A stretch of DNA of 64,000 nt from the NCBI RefSeq assembly GCF_910592395.1, contig NC_088316.1, positions 7,006,001-7,070,000 of the forward strand, written 5' to 3'. This DNA is from Lineus longissimus. Taxonomy: Eukaryota > Nemertea > Pilidiophora > Heteronemertea > Lineidae. Both the position numbers and the translations under genes were made by a program. Under the pieces are notes generated by a model. That model saw only the letters and a list, made by a program, of their open reading frames with translations. It did no database searches and was not told the origin of the DNA. Positions 33,067-44,759 of this stretch are shown here, in pieces; the stretch's first letter is position 1; the number at the start of each line of letters is the position of its first letter.

Positions 33067-33910
33067 TATTATGGGGGAAAAAGGAAGGAGACTAGCGGTA
33101 GAAATAAATTGGAGTCCTGTAGGTTCTGTTCACTTCTTCTAATTCAATAAACTTTCATGAAAGCTAATACATAGATAGTTACAATTACAAATACAGATTG
33201 GAAGTCCAAATATGTGTGTTCCCAGGCTGGAGTCCAAGACCTGAATGACCATTATACAATCCTTGATTTACCATGAAAACTATAACAACACGAAATCACC
33301 AAGGAGACATAATACAAACTTTGACAAATCAAACATGTTTCTGATTGACAGACTTATACTAATTACACTTGCCAATCAAGCGTCTCCAACTTGTTTGAAC
33401 ATACTTGATTAATAAAACAATGACCTTATAGTGAAAGAGTTAAACCCTCAGTAACGTTCACTTCTTCTAATTCAATAAACTTTCATGAAAGCTAATACAT
33501 TGATAGTTACAATTACAAATACAGATTGGAAGTCCAAATATGTGTGTTCCCAGGCTGGAGTCCAAGACCTGAATGACCATTATACAATCCTTGATTTACC
33601 ATGAAAACTATAACAACACGAAATCACCAAGGAGACATAATACAAACTTTGACAAATCAAACATGTTTCTGATTGACAGACTTATACTAATTACACTTGC
33701 CAATCAAGCGTCTCCAACTTGTTTGAACATACTTGATTAATAAAACAATGACCTTATAGTGAAAGAGTTAAACCCTCAGTAACCATTGTTTTCAGAATTA
33801 GCTAACTAGTTTTGTGTTTTGACATGTTCGATATGTCAAATATTCACCTTAAACATTATGAGAAATGATACCTTGTAAATTTATACTTTTGATGAAAAGT
33901 ACACCATAAA
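33067..33910 (-). repeat. 3' terminal repeat of the LTR-type element, with a 328-bp tandem duplication
   Basis: The block starting GTTCACTTCTTCTAATTC occurs at 33128 and again at 33456, almost identical. The other terminal repeat (35690-36205) has only one copy, so the duplication followed insertion or arose during it. Confidence 0.85.
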
Positions 33911-34400
33911 AGACTCCTGTTGTTTTAAAAATCAAATTCGCTCCTGCGAATTATATGCTGTCTACAAAAGACAAGATTAAATAGCAGTATAGATGAAATT
34001 ACAAAATGAAGTCACTAAAGACGAAACCATATAAAAGTATACATGAAATTGCAAAATGAAGTAACATGAAATTCAATAAGTGAACATAATTCTTCACACT
34101 ATTCCATAGTCAAAATAGCTATATTGTGCACATAAACTCATCAAAATGAAAGTCAATTTTATAATTCATAACATCTTTTTCGAGGCAGATGAAAATAGTT
34201 GCGTCTTCAGAATGTGGCCAGAAGTCCAGTATAAATGTCAAACGCAGATCAAATCATTTCATTGTTCTAAAATTCAGTTTATATTCAGTGTCATGTGATA
34301 ACAAAATTTACCCCATAAAATACTCCTGTTGTTTTAAGAGTTTTGCTCCTGCAAATTCCAGTTGTCCACACATCTGAAACCCTACTCTTTTTGTTTTTGT

Positions 34401-35650
34401 TCAGTATCTTAAATTTAACATTGCATTTGCCTTACTGAAGTCCATGGTGATGCTAACTTGATTACAAAGGCCACCTTTAGGTCCAATCATTTGTGTTCCT
34501 GTGCTTGGCAATCGACGGAGTGGGGCGTTGCTTCCTAATGTGAATGTTCGCTTTAGTCTTGGGTGATCAAAATATACAAAAACATCCTGTTCATTTAGAG
34601 ACGTATCAAACTCTGAATACTCTCTGATGCAGTCCGCTATTGTGCATCGATTTGGCAAGAAAATAGTTTTACTCTCACATCCATTTAGTGACTGGATAGG
34701 GATAGCGATGTACTGTGTGCAACCAAGTAAATCCCTGTTCGGTATCCTATAAATGGGATATTGTGGAAACATATTCATCGGATGTTGTCCTTGGTAGATA
34801 CTCAAGACACTTATCACATCATTATTACCAATTTCATTTCCACATGAATTAAATTTCTTGGCCAAACTGTTCATTGAATCTTTCTTTAATTCATCACCGT
34901 GCACATTCTGGATTGGCATCACATGCTCGTGTCCCGAGTCGAAAACTGTTGAGGGTTTTCTGTCCGCCCTCCCCTTGTCATTGTCGGACTGACTAGCCAT
35001 ATCACACTGGACGGATGCTGAGTTGCGCTCAGAGGCAACCTGTACAGAAACAGACGTGCTGCTGCACACAGACTGTACTGACTTTGAGACCTTTTCTTGG
35101 CTGCATTGTACTGTCACTGTGTGAGTCTCTGGAGCAAACTGACTCGCATAGGTGTTTGTTTCTGGTTTGCACTGAACACCAACCGACACTCTCGTAGGCA
35201 CAGAGTCTGCATCAGTTTGTGATGACACACTCCTAGTCCTAATTTGAATTGATGTAAAATCTTCTTGATGGGAGAAGTCCTCTGGATTGTCGACATGTGT
35301 CTCTGCAAAAGTTGGCTTGGCTATTGATGAAACCATCTTCCGTGAAGGCATGCTAATTGGATTGTCACTCACGTTTCGTCCTTTGATTTTCTGTAAATAC
35401 AGTTCCATACGGTTTTTATCACGACGAAGTGTTGAAGGTGATTTCAAACCTTTGATCCTTAGAGGTGCAGCAGTTCGTTTTAAAGCTCCATCAGCGTTCC
35501 AGAAGAGAGTTAGCGACGTTCCTTCTGCAGTTGCTGAGATATCCCATTCGTTTGGCATACTGGTCAATCCAAGAGTGGCTATCACCGATGTGATACTCTG
35601 AGGTAGCATCGATATCGTCATGATGAGCTGAGTCACTCGCTTGGCGTCTT
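34401..35650 (-). CDS. Unknown protein of the LTR-type element
   Basis: An open minus-strand frame runs to the stop at 34401. An in-frame ATG (MTISMLPQSITSVIATLG) lies near 35621, but the frame is open further towards the 5' repeat. The start is unclear. The N-terminal part shows WDISATAEGTSLTLFW followed by a basic SPSTLRRDKNRMELYLQK, a pair I associate with uncharacterised invertebrate transposon proteins. The middle has about five VxVQC-type repeats (VSVGVQCKPE, HTVTVQCSQE, SASVQCDMASQSD). The C-terminal third is non-repetitive (PNRCTIADCIREYSEFD, DHPRLKRTF). No protease, RT or zinc knuckle was found. A gag-like structural role is a guess. Confidence 0.5.
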
Positions 35651-35689
35651 CCTCTTGTTTCTCTGGGATCCTTTGGGTTCTCCACCAAA

Positions 35690-36205
35690 TATTATGGGGG
35701 AAAAAGGAAGGAGACTAGCGGTAGAAATAAATTGGAGTCCTGTAGGTTCTGTTCACTTCTTCTAATTCAATAAACTTTCATGAAAGCTAATACATTGATA
35801 GTTACAATTACAAATACAGATTGGAAGTCCAAATATGTGTGTTCCCAGGCTGGAGTCCAAGACCTGAATGACCATTATACAATCCTTGATTTACCATGAA
35901 AACTATAACAACACGAAATCACCAAGGAGACATAATACAAACTTTGACAAATCAAACATGTTTCTGATTGACAGACTTATACTAATTACACTTGCCAATC
36001 AAGCGTCTCCAACTTGTTTGAACATACTTGATTAATAAAACAATGACCTTATAGTGAAAGAGTTAAACCCTCAGTAACCATTGTTTTCAGAATTAGCTAA
36101 CTAGTTTTGTGTTTTGACATGTTCGATATGTCAAATATTCACCTTAAACATTATGAGAAATGATACCTTGTAAATTTATACTTTTGATGAAAAGTACACC
36201 AGAAA
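35690..36205 (-). repeat. 5' terminal repeat of the LTR-type element
   Basis: 516 bp, matching 33067-33910 after removal of its internal duplication. The unknown ORF begins just downstream on the minus strand. Confidence 0.85.
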
Positions 36206-36574
36206 ATAACCAATGTTTTCTAGTACAGTACTTGGTCCAATTTTAACTTCCCTTTCAAATAGTGGATGATTGCCCCTTTTATGAATGCCCAATAACTCTT
36301 CGCACTGTTTGTACTGATGCCGTTCTGCCATATACTTAGGGAGGTTTTTGAAACTTGCAATTTTGGCTAGCTTCTTGAAGTATTTATGCTTGGCCTCGAA
36401 ACCGCATGCACCAAAATCTCACCAGAGGCCCAAGGTTCAATATAGTCTCTGGCAAGTGTACCATATAATGTTGCTTTGGTATCATGTTGGCTTCCGGGTA
36501 ACTCTGTTTAAACAGCACCAAGTAGAATGCAATGACTCGTTTTAGATGATAAACCTGTTCCTTACTAATGACCG

Positions 36575-37924
36575 AATCTAAGCCACAGCTCTATACCCGT
36601 CCAATTTTTTGGGCATTCTAATCAAACTGGTGAGGATAAAACGGAGGTTAGGGTTAGTCCTAACCCAACAAATGTGAAAATTCTTGCGATATTTAATTTC
36701 GTGTTTGGGCGCCTCCTTGCAAAAATTTCCCAGTCTACAGAATTCAGAAAAAAATGTCTCATCTTGAAAACACCACTGAACATTCACAAACATTACAAAG
36801 AACAACAACACTGACTATTTTTAACGAACTGAACAATTAACAACATATTTTTTATCATATATTTTTAACCCTTTTGGCTATTTTCCTTTTTGGCTGATCC
36901 AAATGTGCCCTTATCATTTTAAAATTTTCGAATGAGCATACATGTATCTCTTGAACTACTCAATGAAATTCAGAGATTTGAAAGTGTATTTATCCTTTCA
37001 ATGAGCATTTTCAGAAACGTAATTCAATCAGGGTAGCCATTGCATTACAGTAATTTTCAATTCCAGATTATAATGCTACTAAAAAATAATGGATCAGTAA
37101 CAATAACATTTTTTATAACTAATGAACACTAACAAACAAATAGTAACAATAGTAACATCAAAATAAGGCCCAATTTACACTATGAAATCTGCGCTTTGGT
37201 AGTACACCGATATACCTGTTGAAACCAAAATGCAAGCTTGCACTTTCCATTTTTCTCCGATGCAAATTTAATTTATAAACCAGTTTAGCTTGCTCCATTT
37301 ATGAAGGTCGAGCATGCTGTGATTTAAAGGGGACTTGTGTAAAAAACGAGTGCCCTGTGGCACTGTGCGGCTTCCTCTCAAAATACACAGGTCATGGTGT
37401 TTTTACATGGTGCTCTTTTTCCGTTTGCACTTCAACTTTAACATCTAAATCGTAGCAAATGCTCAGTGTAGTAAACACCTTACTTGTGTGCTTCAGTTAT
37501 GAATCTGATTGGTCAGCTGGTTGCATTATCAATCTCAAATAACAAAATAATGGTGATATTGGCAGAAACATTCTCACTTTATAGATAGGAGAGTAAGAGA
37601 TTAGCAGTGATAGAGGATCCAACTGGAAACAGTCGGAGAGGGAGGCTACAATTATTATTATACAGTGCAGACGTGCATAGTGTAAATTGGACTTACAAGT
37701 TATTTCATCATGACATACACCAGTACCGGTACCGAAGACACAGTTCTCTGCCACCCTAATGCAATTGTTGCCAAAATTATCAATGTACAATTTCTCTATA
37801 TATTTTTGCAAAACAGATAGGCAAGGGTCCATTACATGTATTCCCCCCCCCCCCCCATACATCAGAGGACCAAAGTGATGACAATATCAATCACCCTATG
37901 TTCTTCAATGGATTGGCTTCCTAA
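36575..37924. other. Non-coding part of the giant element
   Basis: A second, diverged copy of the transposase 3'-flank sequence (AATCTAAGCCACAGCTCTAT) occupies about 36575-36640. The rest is AT-rich with a C-tract near 37845-37856. The minus-strand ORF 37862-37497 begins in that tract and is unlikely to be real. Confidence 0.4.
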
Positions 37925-40047
37925 CTACTTGAAAAGATTAAGGTAAGCTTTCGCTTTTGGTTTGTCACCCTTTTGAAAAAGGTCATAGCTAAGTGCCTGG
38001 TAGCACACCTTTGCCGCAAGAGGGTACTCCAAATTCAGGATGAAGTATGCAGCAAGAAGCAACACAATACTTTTCAAAGGGGTGGCTTCGCCCTTCGGAA
38101 ATTTACAGAATATTCTCTTGTCCACGACCAAAGCTACATCCTTGAAGTTTTTGGGCTCCCCAATAACATAAAGGAAGGGCTGGTTCCTCTCCGCTCTCGA
38201 CAGTTCCAGGCCTTTGTTGGTCTCATCAAATTGCAGAACATACTTCTGGTTGGTTTTTCCGGTCAAGTTGGAAATAATCCAGTTGAAACAGATTCCGTCA
38301 TCATCTGCAATAGAAATATGTCATTTATAATATAAATAAATTATTCTAATATCATTCTTATTAACCCTTTCCATCCCACTCATATCTTTATGTCATTCGT
38401 AGGGCAATTTCTTCCTGGCACTATGCCAACATTCTGATGCAGAAATCTCCTGGAACCCTAATTTGTTAAGAAAACATTGTGGTAACAAAACATGTGTAAC
38501 TTCAGGTAATCTGGTAATTGCCTCCCCGGCCACACACTCCCCAAAGTTTTTCATTCTATTGACATTGACACAAAGTGTTTGAATAGCTTGCTAATTGCTA
38601 ATGTCATTCTGACGTCAGTTTCTGATATCATTCTGACATCAGTTGCTAATGTCATTCTGTATCGGAGTCCCAACCATCCATTATTTGTAGGAATATTTCT
38701 GCAACCAGAACAATTCTGATCTGTGATGTACACACCATCCTTCTTGCCCAATCTTTCCTTCAGGTTCACCCATTTCTGTTCCACGGTCTGGAACAGGCAC
38801 TGCCTCTCCATTATTTCCAACTGTTTAATGCACTGTAAGTGTAAAGAAATTCAGTTATCAGAATGGTGAAGACACAAGTAGTATAGGACGGCTACGTCAC
38901 AGATTTCACGTCCCCAGGCAGTCCCTAGGTACAACGCTTAGTCAAAATGCTATCATTTCTCGACATGCTATTCTTAAAACGACAATTAAGGTTGATTGCC
39001 TAGGGCATGGCAACTGACTACCGGTAGGTTTTTCCTCCAAATGGACGTTGCCCCAGGAACTGGAACAGTCTCAAATAACTAAGACGCAGCAGTTTATCAA
39101 CATTTATCTTTCCCATACTTACATAAGATGCCTCCATGTAACAAGGGGTAATCGTTCAGCACGCTGGAGGCTCTTGTCCCACCGGGACAGCTGTGGATCC
39201 AGTCAATCCTTTCCTGGGAACCTTTCAAAAAAAGCTTGTCAACAGTACTTCTATTAGGGCGTTTCTTCTTAAGTTCACAGCGGAGTAGCTTATTGTGCCT
39301 TGCCTGGCTATCCATGTCGTCCTCTTCATCCTCACTAGTCGTTTGCTTAGACCCTTTTTGCTTGGCCGGGGGAACTACCACTGGAGATACCTCAACAACT
39401 GTCTTATCAGCATCTTCTGTTTTATCCGTATCACCATCGGCATCAGATAAAGGCACTTCGTCATTATCATCTATTTCTTGGTTCTTCGCATTTTCCTTGG
39501 AACCCAAATCAGCAGTGGGGAACAGCTTCTTCTGTAGGGAAACTTTCCTTCTGATGTGGTTAGTAGCTTTCTTTCGAAGAGCATAGCTGAGGGCAGCATG
39601 TCCATATTCACCATCTTTGTAGGAGGTGAGGACAGGGAATTCACGACACAAGCTCATTGCAATCATGTCCCGTTCTGTTTTTGTTGGTTTTCGTTTGATT
39701 TTTGCAAATATAACAAGGTAAATTGCGTCGATGATCTTCACGCAATTCGTGTAGGTTTCAATAAACTGTTCTTTCTCTGTATTCTGGAGGTACAGCCTAT
39801 GTTCCTTTGTTATTGGGAATGGATGTTCTATGCCCAACGGGTAACTAACTGTCCCTGGTTTAGGTACTTTAGCAGCGCTATTAGACTTGAACTTTTCAAA
39901 TAAGAGTCTTTTTTTTGATGACGATGATCCCGAAGGTGTGATTTTCCTCGAATCTGGTGTTGTGTCTGGTACCTGTAATGGTACTAATGGTGTGATTTTC
40001 CTCAAATCTGGTGTCGTGTCTGGTACCGGTAATGATTCAAGAGAAGG
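37925..40047 (-). CDS. SAMD3-like cargo gene (3' exons)
   Basis: Exons seen: 40047-39123 (acceptor TTTTGCAG, donor GTAAGTATG), about 38832-38736 and 38304-37925 (acceptor ATTGCAG). Exon one has a tandem VPDTTPD.RKIT repeat, then a block (EFPVLTSYKDGEYGHAALSY, KKATNHIRRKV) like the KYPFL..W...LR.R.KN.RR region of SAMD3-like invertebrate and fish proteins, then an acidic linker. The last exon carries the conserved end of that family (PFLYVIGEPKNFKDVALVVD, SIVLLLAAYFILNLEYPLAA). The junction into the middle exon is out by one base, and its 3' border is tentative. No start codon was found; the first exon enters in phase 0, as does the kinase exon, so it could be spliced to the SAM-like exons at 44195 and 42538. 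Function unknown. Confidence 0.6.
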
Positions 40048-40691
40048 CTGCAAAATAATTAAAAAAGGGAAACAATTGGTCTTTTTTAATGATCAAAGAG
40101 ATGAGAAATCAATTGGTTTTCAGATCAGAATCAGGGGTTGACATGAGTCTGGTGCTCTGCAGCAAAATCTCCACTACATAACTCAGCATATCAGCTCAAC
40201 AGGACAATTGATCTGGAGCTAGCCAGCAAGAAGTTCGGTTGAATGGATCAATCACAAGATCCAGATAAAAACCTCATAGATCCTCGAGACTCTGAAATGC
40301 AGAAACTGACTTGAGTTCCAGAGGCACTTATTGTCAACCCCTGCTGAATCAACCTGAATCCTAGATTCTGAAAACAGCATCATGAAATGGGTGGAATAAA
40401 TTGGACATTTTCACAAAATTCAGCAAATAGCGATAATGACACAGATAGAATTCTTTACGGGTCACAGCTAGGGGCAGATCTAGATCCAGGGGGGTGTTTT
40501 GGGGGTCCAACCCCCCCTCCCCCGCTGGCCTTATGATGTGCATACAGCGTGTATCATAGGTCAATGGTAGAGATCATTGCAATTGAACAATTTTTAACGA
40601 CCACTTGAAGAAGATCAGGTAAGACATGTAAGACGAACAGATGGGCCACTTTTAAGAAAATACCAAAAATAACCTACAGTATTACTTGGCA
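40048..40691. other. Between SAMD3-like exons and the kinase exon
   Basis: No coding exon is convincing. A G/C-tract-rich repeat-like patch lies at 40480-40530. Confidence 0.35.
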
Positions 40692-43600
40692 TTATAGCAG
40701 AGATTTCAGTTCTTTGACCATTTCAGAAAATGTAGGGCGACGAGTGAGCGGTGCTGTACAATGTGATGACATGGCCTTCAATTTGGAACGAACACTAGAT
40801 GCAGGAAGTGATTTATACACTTCTTGTATAAGTTTCCCATAGCTGTATACATCCGAATTGGTTGAGTATGGGGAGTTTCTTTTCAACACTTCAGGTGGAA
40901 TCCAAAACACTCTCCTCAGTGTTTCTTCAAGTTTTTCTTTGGACAAGAACCTGAAGTAGCATTGTTTCTCCCTCTTCGTGGCAAGTCCAAAGTCAATGAT
41001 GACAGGGCGTACATAATCTGTCACGCTGCTGTCAAGAAGAATGTTATTACTCTTCAAGTCATTGTGTAGCCACCCAGCTGTATGAACTGCTTCCATAGCA
41101 TCTGCAATCTGAAGTACAACTTGAACTGCACAGCTTGCAACCCGCGAGCCTGATTTCATTTTCAGCGCACTCGATAATGTCAAAGATGTCCTGCCTTTAT
41201 TATTTCCAATGAATTCTGTAACCATGCATGGCGATTCACCAATGCCATCATCATGTCCAGCCAGTAGAATTCCCATTGGGAAGAGCACACATTGATGACT
41301 GATTGACTGAAGAATGCGCAATTCTTTAACAATATCATCCTCAACAGTGCTCTTCCGAAACTGCTTTAATGCTACTGAGTGCCATTCACAACCAATTTTC
41401 ATTCTAGATAGGGTCACCACACCGTAGGAGCCTTTTCCCAGAATGACTGGACTACCATCATCATTAACAACTTTCTCAACCAAATCTTTGGGCACAATGT
41501 TTACAGTTGCTAGTGTTTTCATCTCTGCCCCACTTTTTTTATTTTCAATTTCAAGTGCAGCTACAAGTGCGTCTTTCCGTTTTTTGTACACATCCCTTGC
41601 TTGTTCCAAATTTGTAATCTTTTCTGCCATGGAAGTAATAGTTTTCAAGACAGATATTTTCCTTTTTTTGCCCTTTCTCTCGCAGACTTGTTTCGCAACC
41701 GGGATGACGAAACAGATCGTTTTCGGGAAGACACAGTCTGAAATATATTTGAATTCATTTTGAATCCTCCATTGCATGCTTAGAACTGTTCATTTGCAGA
41801 TACCCCATACCATATATTTAACTACTTCTATTTTATGCCTTAACCCCGTGGGACAGTAAACCGGCCTTTAACTGAGTGAAGTATTCCTCGGCGGGACGGT
41901 AAACCGGCCTGGGAAATCCCCTTTTTGATTTGTTCGCTTTCCGAACAAAGCGCAGTGCTGCTGTTCTGGCGCATTGACCAGTGCCTCACAGAGAAGCATT
42001 GCTGCATAGTTCAGTCAATTTTGCTCTGATTTTGTTCAAATTTTCGGCAAAATGACGAGAAGGAACTTGACTTTTGAATTCTGCAGAGATAGGTGTTATT
42101 GGCTGTGATTCATGGGGTCAATTTGTCTTTGAACGCGAATCTGACAGCGGTAATGTTCATCCGATTAATACATTACGGTGAATGTAAAACATTTCAAAGC
42201 ATCACAAAATGCACTTTGCATTTTGTAACATGTGGTAATTTAATCATGGATTTTTAAATTTTTAGCTAAACGGTTACAAATCTGTCCGTGAATACTCCTG
42301 GCCTTCATTTTGATGGATTAGGAACAATTTTGATTGATTCAGAGGGCATGCTGTGCACTCATTATGATAGATGGCTCAAATGACTTGGTACTGCTTACCT
42401 CATCTTCTTGCTCACTAACGTTGAAGTTTGTGATTGCTTCCCATGCTGTTCGGCAAATCTTGAACGACCACGCTTTGAAAATATGGTCAATGTCGTCTCG
42501 GCTCATCAGTTTTACATCCTTGTCTGTTACACCTTCCTCTGGAAGAAAATTGAACAGACTTCACTTTTAGGGTTGACCATAAATAATTGAGGAACATACC
42601 GTAGACATGCCAGAAGAATCATCGTTCCCAGTTCAATCTAATAAAAGCGCGGGAGAGCTTGCTTTGAAGGTCAACAATCTCATCCACTTTAGGCCCTACT
42701 ATGGGCATATAACTTAAGTCTTGAGTGGGGCCCGGAGATAGAATAAGAATAGATGCAGCTGATAGTGATGCAGACCAGTGGATGAAAATGTTTGCCCTGG
42801 CTGGTTACATGAAAGTGGAAGGATTATCTCTAGAAGTGATGGACACACCTAAATTAGTGCTTGGAATGGAAGACCTCATTTGACCAATTTGCAGTATTTC
42901 GGAACACACTGACTTACCGCAGTATAATTTCTATGCCAGTAGATGTATAGAGTGCAGGCTATGATATGACGGCTTCTCCACATACACCACATGTGAAGTG
43001 ATGCCAAAAATAATAATATGAAATCCTCTGGCACTTTGGATGAGAGCCAGAGGATTTCTTCAAGACTTAAACTCAAAATAAACAAAATGTAGGCTAATAC
43101 TAAGGCTAGTGCCAATAATACATTCGCTCGCTCATAAATTATTGCTAGCGTAAATGCAACGCTCTCCAAGGGCCAAGGGGTTTTTGGATTTTTGTCTCTG
43201 CCCATCCGGCCCTGTGGAGGTCCGAAAAAACAATGATTTTTTTCCAGTTCTCAAAAGTGTGTCACTTACAAGTCACAAGGTAAGGATGAAAAAAATAGCG
43301 GTAAATTAGGCCTAATTAATTTGAAAATAAATCTTTTCAACCTTCCATTTTTGTCGTTTCAAAAATGCATGCGGGCGTAACAGTCAAAGCAGCATTTGAG
43401 TGCAGGCAGAGCACAGCCACGGAACATGGCGGCTTATGCACATGCACCCCCATGCACAAGTGCAGGCAGAGCACAGCCATGGTATGGCGGCTTCTGCACA
43501 CACACCTATGCATGAGCATGCAGCAATGACTGCCGAGTGCCCGGGGCCGAGTGCAGGCAATAGCACAGCCACGGTAGGCCTATGGCGGCTTCTGCACGTA

Positions 43601-44195
43601 CACACACCCACGACCCACTTCACAAAAGAGAGAGCAGCATCAAGTGCTGGCAGAGCACAGCCACGATATGGCGGCTTCTGCACACACACCAATGCATACA
43701 TCACCCAATGGAAATCATTATAGACAAACAAATCTGAATTTCCCGCCAAAGAGGCGCCATTATTTTTGTGCTTTGCTGACGCAAAATAGAGCAATTTCCC
43801 GAGCAATCCTACATTAATTTATGAAAATAACGACTAACAAGAGACAAGTTAGTCCCAAAGTTTACCTGCATAGTGCGTACGATTCATATTTTGTAGTCGC
43901 AGCGGCGATGTTACACGATAGGAACAGGCAGATTATTCGTCTGCTCCTGTGCTTCTACAATGTACAGCTGCATGCACGCATGCATGGAGGGCGAGCAGTG
44001 ATTTGACACTTCGTGTTCGACCTCGATTTATACTTCGGGATCGTCGGTTTCGGATCCATGAATACCATGTACGTGCAGAGAAAGTCTTACTCTACCTATA
44101 AATCTGTCTATTACTTCTTCCGACACATTCTTCTTCCGGAGAAAGTTGATATAATCAGGAGGAGCAGATGATGGAGCAGATGCAGACGCCGCCAT
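40692..44195 (-). CDS. SAM-like/protein-kinase cargo gene (three exons, one homopolymer frameshift)
   Basis: Exons are 44195-44096, 42538-42399 and 41737-40692, with good GT-AG borders and matching phases. Exons 1-2 form a SAM-like fold (PPDYINFLRKKNVSEEVIDR, EEGVTDKDVKLMSRDDIDHI). A basic, coiled linker follows, then a kinase domain with GKGSYGVVTL (P-loop), VALKQF (ATP lysine), HNDLKSNNILL (catalytic loop, Asn in place of the usual Arg), DFGLA and WIPPEV in the APE position. It looks catalytically competent. Total length is one base short of a multiple of three; the missing base is in the T7 run at 41663-41669, and with it the product is 428 residues. The start has the context GCCATG/ATGGCGGCG on the minus strand and a CRE 48 bp upstream. 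It lies inside the CACTA element, divergent from the transposase, so it is probably captured cargo. Confidence 0.75.
41870..42398. other. Intron of the SAM-kinase gene
   Basis: It contains two nearby GGGAC(A/G)GTAAACCGGCCT copies (41849 and 41884 regions). No exon was seen. Confidence 0.4.
42539..43401. other. Intron 1 of the SAM-kinase gene, 5' of the minisatellite
   Basis: No exon was recognised. The Leu-rich minus-strand ORF 43205-42876 has no splice support or family resemblance. Confidence 0.4.
43402..43684. repeat. Four copies of the ATGGCGGC minisatellite motif
   Basis: Copies at 43402-43440, 43462-43500, 43552-43598 and 43646-43684 follow GCAGGCAGAGCACAGCCAC..TATGGCGGCTTCTGCACAC, with spacers of 20-50 bp. 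The motif is shared with 31841-31966 in the left arm. Lies in intron 1 of the SAM-kinase gene. Confidence 0.75.
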
Positions 44196-44242
44196 GATTA
44201 TCAAGATACAAGATGCGCAGAGGATGCGCGCACGAAATTCAA

Positions 44243-44250
44243 TGACGTCA
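44243..44250. promoter_or_regulatory. CRE (TGACGTCA) upstream of the SAM-kinase gene
   Basis: A perfect octamer lies 48 bp upstream of the ATG at 44195, next to GATGCGCGCAC, which is NRF1-like. The interval 44196-45155 separates the divergent SAM-kinase and transposase genes, so it probably holds promoters for both. Confidence 0.5.
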
Positions 44251-44400
44251 CTTGGCGCCAAAAACTACGCATTGTGCCCCGATTTTCAGAGTTCTTGGAA
44301 ACATCATCAATGAGTTTATCCAGGGTGTTGAAATAGTTTAGTTTGTCGCTTAGGTGACTTAAATAGGTTCATTTTCGCCCATCCGACAATTAAAAAAAAT

Positions 44401-44402
44401 TG

Positions 44403-44436
<34 letters not shown>

Positions 44437-44592
44437 GCTGTTATAATGTTAAATTTTTACAGTCATGTATTCTCAATATCTTATCTTTTTCAATATTTGT
44501 TTGCAATGAATGTTTTATCTCTGTAAAGCGCCCTAGAGCGGATTTTCTGATTTATAGGGCGCTATATAAATTCTGTATAATAAAAATAATGT
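44401..44592 (+). mobile_element. Poly-T tract and LINE 3' tail fragment
   Basis: A T run (44405-44433) is followed by AAAGCGCCCTAGAGCGG...GGGCGCTATATAAATTCTGTATAATAAAAATAA (44524-44592). GCGCTATATAAAT plus a TAATA-type tail is the usual 3' end of CR1/L2-like LINEs. Only the tail is present. Confidence 0.55.
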
Positions 44593-44759
44593 AAAAACTG
44601 GCCGTTCGAATGTTGGATAAGCATATCGGATGTGACAGATCTGGTCCAGTTGTGGTACTATAGGCCTATGCCACACCTACCTGGCCATCATTTTGCCAGA
44701 TGTTGCAGATGTGGGCCATACTGTGTGGCTGTCTGGGCTTCCAAAAGTGAATTAAGAAT

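Larger units (their letters stand above)
33067..36205 (-). mobile_element. 3,139-bp LTR-type element with a single unknown ORF
   Basis: The termin direct repeats are 33067-33910 (844 bp, containing a 328-bp internal tandem duplication at 33128 and 33456) and 35690-36205 (516 bp). Both start TATTATGGGGGAAAAAGG and end ACACCA(T/G)AAA. A 5-bp duplication ATAAC flanks the whole (33062-33066 and 36206-36210), with transposase sequence resuming across it. On the minus strand the 5' repeat is followed by TTTGGTGGAGAACCC, a plausible primer-binding site. Only one ORF (34401-35650) is present and no RT, so it is probably a non-autonomous, gag-only or LARD-like element. The ends are not the usual TG...CA. 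Confidence 0.8.
32440..36574 (-). pseudogene. Inverted partial copy of the CACTA transposase 3' end
   Basis: 32440-33066 plus 36206-36574 form one minus-strand copy of the transposase 3' coding region and 3' flank at about 48036-49040, interrupted by the LTR-type element 33067-36205. The last about 102 codons are open and differ from the functional gene at one visible residue (LIVLFP against LIVPFP). The copy stops at GACCG (36570-36574), where it joins another 3'-flank copy (AATCTAAGCCACAGC) through a 5-base microhomology. It lacks the catalytic core. It gives the element a long internal inverted repeat. Confidence 0.8.

Noticed and set aside
38585-38660. 24-bp repeats TAATGTCATTCTGACGTCAG as a regulatory array or CRISPR-like
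   Set aside because: Only about three degenerate direct copies with no spacers; simple tandem duplication in an intron.
43337-43806. Cys/His-rich ORFs over 43.3-43.8 kb
   Set aside because: Artefacts of the ATGGCGGC minisatellite; intronic.
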